DNA of 64,000 nucleotides, from NCBI GenBank assembly GCA_028693035.1, contig JAQUWE010000002.1, positions 20,595 through 84,594 of the forward strand, read 5' to 3'. This document shows positions 43,684-53,383 of this stretch, piece by piece. The notes beneath the pieces are model-generated. The model saw only the letters and a program-made list of their open reading frames with translations. It was not told the DNA's origin and searched no databases. Numbering within the stretch: the stretch's first letter is position 1; each line of letters starts with the position of its first letter. The DNA comes from Bacilli bacterium (GTDB taxonomy: Bacteria > Bacillota_I > Bacilli_A > RF39 > UBA660). Made by a program: the position numbers and the translations under genes.

Positions 43684-46006
43684 CTAACTTATTTTGTGTA
43701 AATGGAATGAGTTTGCCTAATATCATAAAAGTGATCATTGAAGTTAACAAAATAATAAAAAGTAACTTAAACTGAAAATCAGCAAGAGAAAATAGTTCTC
43801 CAAAACCGATGACTTGTACAATAAATAAGAAAATCATAGAAACATATAATATTTTTTTAATAAGATTAAAGGGACTACAAACTCTATATAAAAGAAGGAA
43901 ACTTACGATAGCGTTCATAATTACACATAGTGTAGAAGTTTCTACTTTGGTACAGTGAAGAAGACTTGATAAGATCATAATCAAAACAATATCCACAACT
44001 AAGACAAAAGCAAAAGGAAAGGCTTTAGAAAAAACATTGCTGAAAAAATTCCCTTCAATTCTTTTTCTATTGGTCTCAAGTGCTAAAACAAAAGAAGGAA
44101 TTCCAATTGCTACCACACTTGTAAGGGTAAGCTGAATGGGTTCAAAAGGATAAGGTCTATTGATAAATAAAAATAAGATAGCTAACATAGAAGCATACAT
44201 GGTTTTGGTAAGAAATAAGGTTGCTGATCTTTCAATATTATTAATGGTTTGTCTACCTTCCAAAACAACATTTGGCATTGCGTCAAAATTGGATTCAAGT
44301 AAAACAATCTGCGAAACATTTCTAGCAGCATCACTTCCACTTGCCATTGCAATACTACAGTCTGCTTCCTTTAAAGCAAGAACATCGTTAACGCCATCTC
44401 CTGTCATCGCTACGGTATGTTTTTGATTTTTAAGTGCCATAATAAGCGCTTTTTTTTGTGCGGGTGTAACTCTTCCAAAGACAGTATACATGCCTGCAAC
44501 TTGTTCTATTTCTTCATCTTTCACTCTACTCATATCTATATATTCTTCGGCTTTATCAATGCCTACTCTTTTCGCAATCGAAGAAACCGTTATAGGACTA
44601 TCTCCTGAAATGACTTTTACTTCAACACCCTGCTCTTTAAAATAGGCAATGGTTTGCTCTGCTTGTTTACGAATGATATCCTGTAATAAAACAAATCCAT
44701 AAACTTCTCTTTTTGCTAAAGAAGCTTCCTTTTCTACTTTAATCAAAACAAGAACACGGTAATCTTTAGAATAGGTATGAATATTTTCAAACAAGGCATC
44801 TTCTCTATCCAATAGAAACTCTGGAGCACCTAGTAAATAGGTATCTCCTTGCTCTGTTACAATACCAGAATACTTTTTTTCTGATTTAAAAGGGATGACT
44901 TCTTTAACAGAAAAAATAGAATCTTTTTGATATTTTTCTTTAATGGCTTTCATGGTAGCATTTTCATCTTCTGTATACTTTGTAAAGGTATTTAAAATAA
45001 CCTCTATTTCTTCTTTTTCTTTTTGCACAGGGATGGTTGTAAAAACTTCCATTTTTCCTTCTGTTAAAGTTCCTGTTTTATCTAAACATAACGTATCAAT
45101 ACGTGCTAAAGTTTCAATACAATAAAGTTCTTGGACCAATACTTTATATTTAGATAATTTAATAATACCAACAGCTAAAACAGTACTTGTAAGCAATACC
45201 AAACCCTCTGGAATCATACCAATAACAGCTGCGACTGTACCCACTACTGCATCCGCTATTCCATTGCCTAAATACATTTGTTTTGTAAATAGAATAATAC
45301 CTAGTGGAACCACCAAAATAGAGACCCACTTAATAATAGTATTTAAAGATTGCATCAATACGGAAGTTACTTTTTTGGTATATCTTGCTTCTCTTGAAAT
45401 CTGCGCAGTATAGTTTTCTAAACCAATATGTTCTGCTTTCGCTAGCACATGACCGGATACAAGAAAACTACCAGATAAAATCATATCGCCTTTCTTTTTG
45501 ATAATAGGCGTTTCTTCTCCTGTAATAAAAGCTTCATTGACTTCACAGGTTCCTTCTAAAAGAATGCTGTCTACTGTAACTTGCTCTCCTACTTTGAATG
45601 CAATGACATCATCTAGTACAATATCATCGATTTCGATTTCTATTTTCTTTCCTTCTCTAATTACTTTTGCTTTACTGGTTGCTAATAGAGAAAGTTTGTC
45701 AATCATTTTTTTGGTTCTAATTTCCTGTATAATACTAATTAAAGTATTACAGATAACGCCTCCCATAAAAAGGAGATTTTTATAAGAACCCACTAAGAGA
45801 ATACTAGCAGCGAGTCCTAAATTTAATATATTAAATAAGGTAAAAACATTCCCTAAAACAATTTGTTTGATTGTTTTGGTAGGAACAGTTTCGTCTTTAT
45901 TTACTTTGCCTTGTTCTATTCTTTTTTTTACTTGTTCTTTAGACAATCCGATATGTGCTTCTGGATTCCATCTTTTTATTGTTTCTGTTTCCACTTGTAT
46001 CACCAC
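43667..46006 (-). CDS. P-type cation-transporting ATPase
   Basis: 779 aa. The A-domain has T-G-E-E-T-P (about 166-171; T-G-E-S in the classic form). The M4 segment is M-I-P-E-G-L-V-L-L. Phosphorylation site D-K-T-G-T-L-T (about 307-313). Hinge M-T-G-D-G-V-N-D-V-L-A-L-K-E-A-D. About ten membrane helices. P-E-G-L-V-L-L with a short C-terminal region resembles the CtpE/exported-Ca2+ group rather than KdpB or heavy-metal pumps. There is no N-terminal metal-binding domain. Substrate Ca2+ is inferred. Ends with TGA. Single gene, convergent with rpsD. Confidence 0.9.
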   Translation of the reverse strand: MVIQVETETIKRWNPEAHIGLSKEQVKKRIEQGKVNKDETVPTKTIKQIVLGNVFTLFNILNLGLAASILLVGSYKNLLFMGGVICNTLISIIQEIRTKKMIDKLSLLATSKAKVIREGKKIEIEIDDIVLDDVIAFKVGEQVTVDSILLEGTCEVNEAFITGEETPIIKKKGDMILSGSFLVSGHVLAKAEHIGLENYTAQISREARYTKKVTSVLMQSLNTIIKWVSILVVPLGIILFTKQMYLGNGIADAVVGTVAAVIGMIPEGLVLLTSTVLAVGIIKLSKYKVLVQELYCIETLARIDTLCLDKTGTLTEGKMEVFTTIPVQKEKEEIEVILNTFTKYTEDENATMKAIKEKYQKDSIFSVKEVIPFKSEKKYSGIVTEQGDTYLLGAPEFLLDREDALFENIHTYSKDYRVLVLIKVEKEASLAKREVYGFVLLQDIIRKQAEQTIAYFKEQGVEVKVISGDSPITVSSIAKRVGIDKAEEYIDMSRVKDEEIEQVAGMYTVFGRVTPAQKKALIMALKNQKHTVAMTGDGVNDVLALKEADCSIAMASGSDAARNVSQIVLLESNFDAMPNVVLEGRQTINNIERSATLFLTKTMYASMLAILFLFINRPYPFEPIQLTLTSVVAIGIPSFVLALETNRKRIEGNFFSNVFSKAFPFAFVLVVDIVLIMILSSLLHCTKVETSTLCVIMNAIVSFLLLYRVCSPFNLIKKILYVSMIFLFIVQVIGFGELFSLADFQFKLLFIILLTSMITFMILGKLIPFTQNKLEKKYK

Positions 46007-46079
46007 TTTAAAAAGTATACCACATTATCTTCTTTTGTACATGAAAAAAATGTAAGATTTCTCTTACACTTTTGTTATA

Positions 46080-47309
46080 TTATTTTTCAAATTTTCCAAT
46101 ATAATATTTTTTCTTACCTCTTCTAATCACAAAGGTACTTTCTTCTAAAGCATTTTCTTTTGTCATGGCATAGTCTTCTTCTTCCGTAACTTCTCCATTG
46201 ACTGAAATAGCACCATTTAAAATAAATTCTCTTGCTTCTCTTTTGCTAGAAGCAATTTTATGTTCAACAAGTAAATCTATTAAAGAATATTCTTTTGTAA
46301 TTACAAAATTGGGTACATCTTTAAGTCCCACTTTGATATCATGAACTGTTAAATCTTTGATGTCTCCACTAAATAGTTTTTCACTAATAGAGATTGCTTT
46401 TTCTAAAGCTTTTTCACCATGTAAGAAAGTAATTACTTCTTTTGCTAAAGCTTTATGTGCTTCTCTTAAATGTGGATTTTCATTATTTGATTTTTCTAAT
46501 TGTTCAATTTCATCTTTTGCTAAAAAAGTAAGTCTTTTTAAGTATTCAATTACTTTACTATCCTCTGCATTTAAGAAAAATTGATACATTTCATATGGAG
46601 ATGTTTTTTCTTTATCTAACCAGATTGCATTGCCTTCTGATTTACCAAATTTCGTACCATCTGCTTTTGTAATTAAAGGCATTGTAAGTCCGAAAGCTTC
46701 TTTTCCTGTTTTCTTACGAATGAGTTCTACACCAGAAGTAATATTTCCCCATTGATCAGAACCACCTATTTGTAATGTACAATCTTTGTTTTCAAATAAG
46801 TGAAGGAAATCAAGAGATTGTAAAATCATATAAGAAAATTCTGTATAAGTAATACCAATATCCAATCTACTTTTAACCGTTTCTTTAGAAAGCATGTAAT
46901 TTAGATTAAAATATTTTCCATAATCTCTTAAATAATCAATAAAATTGATGTTTTTTGACCAATCGTAGTTATTAACCACTTCAAAACCAAAGATTTTTTC
47001 TACTTGTGATCTTAAGTGTTTATAATTATGATCTAAAGTTTCTTTTGTAATCATAGGTCTTTCTGCGGATGGTTTAGGGTCTCCAATAAGTCCTGTTGCA
47101 CCTCCTACCAATAAAATAGGATGATGTCCTCCTTGTTTTAAACGAAAAGCCATTGAAAAGGTAGAATAATGACCGATATGAAGACTGTCTCCGGTAGGGT
47201 CTGTCCCAATATAGAAAGTAAGCCCTCCCTTATTAATTTTTTCTTTTAATTCTAGGCTGGTAACATCTTCAATAAGACCACGCCATACTAATTCATCATA
47301 CAAACTCAT
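46080..47309 (-). CDS. tyrS: Tyrosyl-tRNA synthetase
   Basis: 409 aa. HIGH-type motif D-S-L-H-I-G-H-Y (about 40-47), the Tyr-binding G-G-S-D-Q-W-G-N-I (about 188-196), K-F-G-K-S-E-G-N (KMSKS equivalent, about 225-232) and a C-terminal S4-like domain (about 345-405). It charges tRNA-Tyr. It overlaps deoC by 4 nt (ATGA), so tyrS is the last gene of the T-box operon HAD-deoC-tyrS. Confidence 0.97.
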   Translation of the reverse strand: MSLYDELVWRGLIEDVTSLELKEKINKGGLTFYIGTDPTGDSLHIGHYSTFSMAFRLKQGGHHPILLVGGATGLIGDPKPSAERPMITKETLDHNYKHLRSQVEKIFGFEVVNNYDWSKNINFIDYLRDYGKYFNLNYMLSKETVKSRLDIGITYTEFSYMILQSLDFLHLFENKDCTLQIGGSDQWGNITSGVELIRKKTGKEAFGLTMPLITKADGTKFGKSEGNAIWLDKEKTSPYEMYQFFLNAEDSKVIEYLKRLTFLAKDEIEQLEKSNNENPHLREAHKALAKEVITFLHGEKALEKAISISEKLFSGDIKDLTVHDIKVGLKDVPNFVITKEYSLIDLLVEHKIASSKREAREFILNGAISVNGEVTEEEDYAMTKENALEESTFVIRRGKKKYYIGKFEK

Positions 47310-47950
47310 TTTGTTTCTCCTTCCATGATTGCAGGACCATTTGATGTCCCAATTCTAGTAGCACCTGCTTTAATAAAGGCTTCTGCTTGTTCTAAATTTT
47401 TAATACCACCTGACGCTTTTATTTCTAAAAGTTCACTTTTATTTTCATTGATAACTGCAAGATCTTCTAAAGAAGCACCTCTAGATCCAAATCCTGTTGA
47501 GGTTTTGATAAAGTTAACAAATGTTTGATTGCATATTTCTGACATTTTAATGATTTCTTCTTTTGTTAAAAGACTTGTTTCAATAATGACTTTTAAAGTT
47601 TTCCCATCGATGGCATCTCTTACTTCTTCAATTTCATCTTTGATGTAATCGTAATCTCTATCTTTGAGTGCTCCTACGTTGATTACCATGTCAATTTCAT
47701 CTGCACCTTCATTTACAGATTCAATGGCTTCATATACTTTCACTTCTTTGGTATTCATACCAAGTGGAAAGCCTACAACAGTGCCTACATGTACAGTTGT
47801 ATTTTCTAAACATTTTTTAGCAAAAGGTACATAGTAGGGATGTACACAAACACTTTCAAAGTGATATTGTTTTGCTTCCTCGCATAATTTTTCTATTTCC
47901 TTAATAGTTGCATCCATTTTTAATTGTGTATAGTCGATATATTGATTCAT
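47306..47950 (-). CDS. deoC: Deoxyribose-phosphate aldolase
   Basis: 214 aa TIM barrel. The Schiff-base Lys lies in F-I-K-T-S-T-G-F (about 148-155). D-M-V-I-N-V-G-A-L-K-D (88-98) and K-A-S-G-G-I-K (about 180-186) are the other family signatures. It splits deoxyribose-5-phosphate into glyceraldehyde-3-phosphate and acetaldehyde. It is slightly shorter at the C-terminus than E. coli DeoC, as in Bacilli. It sits oddly in a T-box-led operon with tyrS instead of nucleoside catabolism genes. Confidence 0.94.
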   Translation of the reverse strand: MNQYIDYTQLKMDATIKEIEKLCEEAKQYHFESVCVHPYYVPFAKKCLENTTVHVGTVVGFPLGMNTKEVKVYEAIESVNEGADEIDMVINVGALKDRDYDYIKDEIEEVRDAIDGKTLKVIIETSLLTKEEIIKMSEICNQTFVNFIKTSTGFGSRGASLEDLAVINENKSELLEIKASGGIKNLEQAEAFIKAGATRIGTSNGPAIMEGETK

Positions 47951-47961
47951 ATTTTTCCTCC

Positions 47962-48600
47962 TTAAAATATTTGTTTTAAATCACTGATTCTTTTGATTTT
48001 TGGTTTTTTATAGTCCTCTTCTTCTCTGCCTTCTGTATACCAAATAGCTGGCATTCCTACATTTTCTGCACCTTTGATATCTGCAATGGGATTGTCTCCT
48101 ATCATAACGCATTCATCCATTCCATACGGACCTGACGCTAATAGAAAACTTTCTTTATGGGGTTTTATAAAATAATCGCCTCCATAGACTTTTGTAAAGT
48201 AAGAAAGCATTTTTACTTGTTCTAATTTTTTAGCTTGAACCCATGTAAACCAATTCGATAAAGCTGCCAAATCCAATTTCTTTTCTTTTAAATAAGCAAG
48301 TGTTTCTACTACTTCACTTACGTCTTGTGGATCTAATTCTGTCGTAAACACCATCCATTTTTCTAGAAAATCTTTATCTATAGGTTCTGTACTGTATTGA
48401 TTCATAAAGTAGAGCAATTGTTTTTTTGTATATCTTTTATACCTTTTTTCATACTCTGTTAAAATGACATGGGGTGTTTCTTTTAAATAAAGTTTTTGTT
48501 CTTTAAAAAAAACATCTTCTCTATAATAATTGGGTGTGATTAATGTATAATCAATATCAATGATAATTCTTTTGATCTTATTTTTTTGTATAATTTCCAT
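47962..48600 (-). CDS. HAD-superfamily hydrolase
   Basis: 212 aa. HAD motif I I-I-D-I-D-Y-T-L (13-20; D-x-D-x-T), motif II A-L-S-N-W (about 113-117), motif III Lys in F-I-K-P-H-K-E-S-F, and motif IV M-I-G-D-N-P-I-A-D-I-K-G-A (about 166-178). Helical cap between motifs I and II. Small-molecule phosphatase of unknown substrate. First gene after the T-box leader; deoC follows 11 bp on. Confidence 0.85.
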   Translation of the reverse strand: MEIIQKNKIKRIIIDIDYTLITPNYYREDVFFKEQKLYLKETPHVILTEYEKRYKRYTKKQLLYFMNQYSTEPIDKDFLEKWMVFTTELDPQDVSEVVETLAYLKEKKLDLAALSNWFTWVQAKKLEQVKMLSYFTKVYGGDYFIKPHKESFLLASGPYGMDECVMIGDNPIADIKGAENVGMPAIWYTEGREEEDYKKPKIKRISDLKQIF

Positions 48601-48612
48601 TATCTATTCTCC

Positions 48613-48826
48613 TCCAACAAAAAAACTATTATCCGTGTAAGGACGAAGATTCTCCGCGGTACCACCTTACTTCATAATAGTTTATGCTCTTTCCTTCTTA
48701 ACGCGAAGATACGTTTTAACTCCAAATGGGTAATTCATATTTTACTTTTTGATTGGTTTGCATCATCCACCAATTTTCTGTTTTCTAAATAAAATATTAC
48801 TGAACATTTTTCTTAGTTAAATATAT
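48613..48826 (-). promoter_or_regulatory. T-box leader upstream of HAD-deoC-tyrS
   Basis: On the minus strand AAGGTGGTACCGCG (48668-48655) is the canonical T-box sequence. A leader of about 130 nt with stem-loops precedes it. It is followed by a terminator of AAACTATTAT/ATAATAGTTT arms and a T7 run ending at about 48616. Uncharged tRNA pairs with the T-box and prevents termination. tyrS in the operon suggests tRNA-Tyr; a TAC triplet is present in the presumed stem I (about 48731), but the specifier cannot be fixed by eye. Confidence 0.85.
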
Positions 48827-48832
48827 GTTTTT

Positions 48833-48861
48833 ATTATAAAGGTATTTTCTTTTTTTGTCAA
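48833..48861 (-). promoter_or_regulatory. Promoter of the T-box operon
   Basis: Minus strand TTGACA (48861-48856), 17 bp, TATAAT (48838-48833): full consensus. Confidence 0.9.
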
Positions 48862-48867
48862 AGACAA

Positions 48868-49218
48868 TTAATCTTCTTTTTCTTCTTCATGAATGTCTTC
48901 AATAATTTTTTCAATTTTACTTCCATACTCTATAGATTCATCATAAATAAAGTCTAATTCTGGAATATTTCTAATATCTACTCTATCAAAAAGTTGTTTT
49001 CTAATAAACCCAGCAGCACTTTTTAAAGCTTTTTCTGTTTCTTCTTTTCTGTCTTGGTTTAAAACCGTATAGTATACTTTTGCATATCCCAAATCACTTG
49101 TTACTTTGCAATCTGTAATGGTTACAAAACGAATATCTTTATTTTTAATTTCTGTCATTAAAACATAACTGATTTCTCTTACTAAGGCACTTCCAATTCT
49201 GTCTATTTTTATGCTCAT
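48868..49218 (-). CDS. rbfA: Ribosome-binding factor A
   Basis: 116 aa single KH-like domain: I-D-R-I-G-S-A-L-V-R-E-I-S (4-16), T-I-T-D-C-K-V-T-S-D-L-G-Y-A-K-V-Y-Y (33-50) and I-R-K-Q-L-F-D-R-V-D-I-R-N-I-P-E-L-D-F (72-90), with an acidic tail. It acts in 16S rRNA 5' end maturation and cold adaptation. It is separated from the usual infB/truB neighbours. Confidence 0.95.
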   Translation of the reverse strand: MSIKIDRIGSALVREISYVLMTEIKNKDIRFVTITDCKVTSDLGYAKVYYTVLNQDRKEETEKALKSAAGFIRKQLFDRVDIRNIPELDFIYDESIEYGSKIEKIIEDIHEEEKED

Positions 49219-49271
49219 TTTATCACCTCTATAATTAGTATACCATAAAATTTATTCATTTTACATATTAA

Positions 49272-50909
49272 CTATAAATATGAAATCCTTTTCCTGTATA
49301 CCTTTTCAAATCTTTTAGACAAAGCTTCCTTCTCAAATACAAGTTTCTTATAAATTTCAATATCTTTATTTAATTTTTCTGTGTCCTTTGTCTCAGAAAA
49401 ATAATAACAATCTAAAACATATTCATGAAGAACATCTTGGTAACGTCGAATTGGTGACGTTATTTTCATATAAGGTTGTCCGCTTTTCATTTTTGTATAA
49501 ATACCTGGCCACCCATTTTCTAAAAAAAATTGTGCCATTGTTTGATTGAGAAAAACAGCAGTTTTTTCTACTATCCTATGGCTGTTGGCTTCGCTATTAT
49601 TTTGTAATAATTCATTTTCCACAAATTCTTTTAGCAACTGCAGAGTAGAAGATGTTGGTGAGGAGTCAGGCTGTTGTAACAAATCATCTGTTTGTTCATA
49701 TGTTAGGTTCTTGCTTACTATAATACTTTTCTTTAATATTTGAAACTTTAATACTTTATTTTCTTTGATAAGAAATTGATAATGAAAGACATTTCTTGGT
49801 ACACCCTCCGATAGCGAACAAGCATCGTTTGCCAAACAGGTTGGCATCATGGGAATAGTGAATTGTCTAAAGTAAATACTTGTTCCACGATATTGTGCTT
49901 CCTCTTTATATGAATAATTTTGAGACATACTTGTGGTTACATCTGTAATATATAAGTCTAACTGATAAGTACCATCTGATTGTTTGCTTATAGATATAGC
50001 ATCATCTCTATCAGGAGAGCCTAGTGGATCAATTGTAAGAATATTCTTTGGCCCTTCCTCTTGGTGCTTTTGACTTATATGATATACATATTTTTCCTGA
50101 TTTTCTAAAAGAGTAGTATGTACTTTTTTTAGATCTTTAAAAGTAAACTCATATTTTGTAAAGCAGGCAGTTAAATCACAATAGTAATGAAATAATGCTT
50201 TCTGATTCGGGCAAAAATAATAAAAAGGGATATTTTGACCTATACAGTTTCTTTTTTTTATTAAATCTTCTGCAAATTGTGTTCGCTCATATACTATTAA
50301 ATGCATCCAAAAATGTTTAAATATAGAAAGGTATGGCAACTCTCCAATATCTTTATCTTTAGATAACACTTCATATGAAACCGTATATAAATCATTCAAT
50401 ATAGCAGTTATTTGATTTTCTGTATGTCTTTTTTGCCTTAAGAATATGCTTAATCTATAAATCATATTTAAAAATGGTAAATTTCTGGAATTGCAGTCAG
50501 AAAATACTTTTTTTATAATAAAGTCATAATCTCTAGGTATAAATTTTTTGCTTTCTCCTATCAATCTTTTCCATATTTTTGCGCCCATGATAGGATCATT
50601 AATTTGTTCGTACTTTTCTAAAAAAATATTTAGTGCCTCATGTGAATCTACTACTTTACTACAATAAAAATCTAACTGTCTTAATAGCCGTAGAGTAGAC
50701 CTTTTCAACTGGTTACTATATTGTTCTTGCAATGTATATAAATTATCTTTAATTGTTAGTGCATTTTCGTAAGTAATCATTTTTTTTATTATAGATAATT
50801 TTTCATTCAATACAATTTTATCTTTCATGATAGCAGGTGAATTTATTATGTTTAAAAGATGCTTTTCAATTATTAAAAATTCTAATTCTTTCATGGATAA
50901 ACACTTCAT
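49272..50909 (-). CDS. Divergent RNB-domain (RNase II-like) protein
   Basis: 545 aa. The first 280 residues are helical and match no domain I know. From about 288 an RNB core starts: L-T-I-D-P-L-G-S-P-D-R-D-D-A-I-S (Asp294, Asp300, Asp302, Asp303 match the catalytic metal sites), followed by Y-I-T-D-V and the later K-I-T-S-P-I-R-R-Y-Q-D-V-L-H (about 485-498), as in RNase II/R. No cold-shock or S1 domain. The catalytic residues suggest an active 3'-5' exonuclease with a new substrate-recognition part. The start is uncertain: ATG 50909 or the ATG 15 nt later. Confidence 0.75.
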   Translation of the reverse strand: MKCLSMKELEFLIIEKHLLNIINSPAIMKDKIVLNEKLSIIKKMITYENALTIKDNLYTLQEQYSNQLKRSTLRLLRQLDFYCSKVVDSHEALNIFLEKYEQINDPIMGAKIWKRLIGESKKFIPRDYDFIIKKVFSDCNSRNLPFLNMIYRLSIFLRQKRHTENQITAILNDLYTVSYEVLSKDKDIGELPYLSIFKHFWMHLIVYERTQFAEDLIKKRNCIGQNIPFYYFCPNQKALFHYYCDLTACFTKYEFTFKDLKKVHTTLLENQEKYVYHISQKHQEEGPKNILTIDPLGSPDRDDAISISKQSDGTYQLDLYITDVTTSMSQNYSYKEEAQYRGTSIYFRQFTIPMMPTCLANDACSLSEGVPRNVFHYQFLIKENKVLKFQILKKSIIVSKNLTYEQTDDLLQQPDSSPTSSTLQLLKEFVENELLQNNSEANSHRIVEKTAVFLNQTMAQFFLENGWPGIYTKMKSGQPYMKITSPIRRYQDVLHEYVLDCYYFSETKDTEKLNKDIEIYKKLVFEKEALSKRFEKVYRKRISYL

Positions 50910-50943
50910 TTCTTAGCTATTTATTATAACACAATTTATTGTT

Positions 50944-50971
50944 TAAAAAAAAGAAATGATTACTCATTTCC
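50944..50971 (-). terminator. Terminator overlapping the arcC stop
   Basis: GAAATGA/TCATTTC arms around 4 nt with a T8 run on the minus strand. It includes the last arcC codons and ends the arc operon. Confidence 0.8.
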
Positions 50972-51889
50972 TAAATAAATTTCGGTTGTTTCTTTTCCCT
51001 CTATTGCATTTTCTAAGTTATCAAGTGAAGTGATAATGGCTCTGCCACCTGTTTTTTCTACAAACCAAATAGCGGCTTCTATTTTAGGTAGCATACTTCC
51101 CTTTGCAAAATGTCCATCTATGATATCTTGCTTAGCCTCTTCTACTGTTATTTTTCCTATTTTTTCTGCTTTTTCTGTTCTGTAATATTTTTCTGCTTGC
51201 TTAATATTGGTTAAAATAAGAAGAATATCAGCGTTTATATTTTGAGCAAGTAAAGAGGAGGCTAAGTCTTTATCAATTACAGCACTTGCGCCTTTATCTT
51301 CTTCCTCTTTATAGACAGGAATTCCTCCACCTCCACAGGCAATTACAATATGTCCACTTTGGCTAAGATCTTCAATAGTCTTACTTTCCACAATTTCTAT
51401 TGGCATAGGAGAAGCAACGACCTTACGGTAGCCTCTGCCAGCATCCTCTATATATACCTCACCTGTAAGTTTCATTTGTTCTTCAGCCATTTCTTTGGTA
51501 TAGAAAGGACCAACTGGTTTGGTAGGGTTTTCAAAGGAAGGGTCCTCTTTATCTACAAGAATTTGTGTGATAATCGTAGCGACAGGAATTTTCATTCCTT
51601 GTTTAAGAAAAGCTTTTCTAAGTCCTTTTTGTAAATGATATCCAATATACCCTTGGCTCATTGCCGTGCATTCTGGAAAAGGCATATAGGGTATATTGGC
51701 ATTTTCATAAGAATCTTCAAATGCTAAATTGATGATACCAACTTGCGGACCATTGCCATGGCTTAATACAATTTGATTGTCTTTTGCTAAAACAGCTATT
51801 TTCAAAGCTGTACTTTCTATTAAAGATTGTTGCTGCTGTGGTGTATTCCCTAGTGCATTTCCACCAAGCGCAATGACGATTTTACTCAT
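50960..51889 (-). CDS. arcC: Carbamate kinase
   Basis: 309 aa. I-V-I-A-L-G-G-N-A-L-G (3-13), S-H-G-N-G-P-Q-V-G (43-51), V-I-A-C-G-G-G-G-I-P-V (about 212-222) and D-K-D-L-A-S-S-L-L-A (about 236-245) are the amino-acid-kinase motifs. It makes ATP and ammonia from carbamoyl phosphate and ADP, the last step of the arginine deiminase pathway. The gene follows arcD by 12 bp. Confidence 0.96.
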   Translation of the reverse strand: MSKIVIALGGNALGNTPQQQQSLIESTALKIAVLAKDNQIVLSHGNGPQVGIINLAFEDSYENANIPYMPFPECTAMSQGYIGYHLQKGLRKAFLKQGMKIPVATIITQILVDKEDPSFENPTKPVGPFYTKEMAEEQMKLTGEVYIEDAGRGYRKVVASPMPIEIVESKTIEDLSQSGHIVIACGGGGIPVYKEEEDKGASAVIDKDLASSLLAQNINADILLILTNIKQAEKYYRTEKAEKIGKITVEEAKQDIIDGHFAKGSMLPKIEAAIWFVEKTGGRAIITSLDNLENAIEGKETTEIYLGNE

Positions 51890-51901
51890 ATCTGTCTCCT
51901 T

Positions 51902-53344
51902 TTATAATAACATCATCGCAAGTGTTAAAATGATGATATTGGCAATTGCTATTGTAAGAACCACTTTCCATGCCCATTTTACCCAAGTAGAATATTCTAC
52001 TTTAGCAAGAGCAAGTCCTCCCATGATTGCGCCACATGTTGGAGTAATTAAATTGACAAGTCCATTCGCTGCCACAAAGGTCATAATCGTAGCTTCTGGG
52101 CTGTAACCAAGATGTCCTGCTAAAGGTCCCATAATAGGAGTAGACAGTGTAGCAAGTCCAGAACTGGATGGTACCAAAACCGATAAAACCATGTGTAATA
52201 AATAATTGAGTGGCGTGAAGATAACGGCTGGTACAGACTTCAGTGCATCTGATGCATTATAAATAATATAGTTATCTAAATGGGTTTGCATCATAAGAAC
52301 ACTTGCACCTCTTGCGATGGCGATAATTAAAATAACACCGACCATGTCATCTGCTCCATCTACAAAAGTATCAACAATTTCTTTTTCTTTTAAACCATTG
52401 ATGACACCAATAAGAATAGCCATAATTAAGAACCATAAAGCAGCTTCATAGAACCACCAACTACCAAGTGGTGTTCCTGTAAGCCATCCTGTAATTTTAT
52501 CAAAGAATGTAATACCGAATTCTCCCCAAGGAATAAATCCAATCACCATGACTACAAAGGTGAGGGCAAATAAGATAAGCGTAATACTTTGTTTTCTTGT
52601 TAACTCTACATTTTCTTCTTTTGCATTCTTTTTTAAGTACTTGCTTTCCATCTTCTTTTGTTCTCTAAGTGTTAAGAAAGTAGAACCTTTATTTTCTTTT
52701 ACTCTTTTTGCATAACGCATGACAAAGAAAATAGAAATGGCAAGTGTTGTAAGCCATAATGCTACACCGATTGCGATTAAAATTCCTTGATTTACCTCTG
52801 TTCCTTTTGGAAGCGCACTTACGGCTGCTCCTACTGCAAAAGGATTAATGGTAGATCCTAGCACACCAGAACCAGCTCCAAGTAAAACGACGGCTGAAGC
52901 CACTATGGTATCCATGCCTGCTGCCACCATAGTCGCTGCTAGTAAAACATAAAATCCAACCGTTTCTTCTAGCATGCCATATGTGGTTCCACCTATTGAA
53001 AAGATAATCATTAAAATAGGAATCAAAATAAGTTCTCTTCCTTTTAATTTCTTCATAAGCACTTTGATCCCTGTTTCTAAAGCACCTGTTGAAGTGATAA
53101 TAGCTAAAAATCCTCCTAAGATCATAACGAAAATACAAACGTCCATTGCATTTTCAAACCCTAATATAGGAGACATTAATATATCAGAAAGTTTGGCTCC
53201 AACGACCCCACTTCCATTGACAATTTCATCTCCTACAAAAGCAGCTTTTGGTAATAGATGTGAAATCAGTCCTAAAATAAAAATTAAAATAAATATAATT
53301 GAAAAGGATGTTAAAGAAAATTTAAATTTCTTTTTTTTATTCAT
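51902..53344 (-). CDS. arcD: YfcC-family arginine/ornithine antiporter of the ADI operon
   Basis: 480 aa, about 12 membrane helices, with a basic N-terminus (M-N-K-K-K-K-F-K-F). Repeated family phrases are F-S-I-G-G-T-T-Y-G-M-L-E-E-T (about 116-129) and S-S-S-G-L-A-T-L-S-T-P-I-M-G-P-L (about 397-412). It belongs to the YfcC/C4-dicarboxylate-carrier-like group, as do streptococcal ArcD proteins. Its place between arcB and arcC implies electroneutral exchange of arginine for ornithine. Confidence 0.85.
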   Translation of the reverse strand: MNKKKKFKFSLTSFSIIFILIFILGLISHLLPKAAFVGDEIVNGSGVVGAKLSDILMSPILGFENAMDVCIFVMILGGFLAIITSTGALETGIKVLMKKLKGRELILIPILMIIFSIGGTTYGMLEETVGFYVLLAATMVAAGMDTIVASAVVLLGAGSGVLGSTINPFAVGAAVSALPKGTEVNQGILIAIGVALWLTTLAISIFFVMRYAKRVKENKGSTFLTLREQKKMESKYLKKNAKEENVELTRKQSITLILFALTFVVMVIGFIPWGEFGITFFDKITGWLTGTPLGSWWFYEAALWFLIMAILIGVINGLKEKEIVDTFVDGADDMVGVILIIAIARGASVLMMQTHLDNYIIYNASDALKSVPAVIFTPLNYLLHMVLSVLVPSSSGLATLSTPIMGPLAGHLGYSPEATIMTFVAANGLVNLITPTCGAIMGGLALAKVEYSTWVKWAWKVVLTIAIANIIILTLAMMLL

Positions 53345-53383
53345 ACTTTTTCCTCCTAATAATTGTTTCTTTTTATAAATTTA

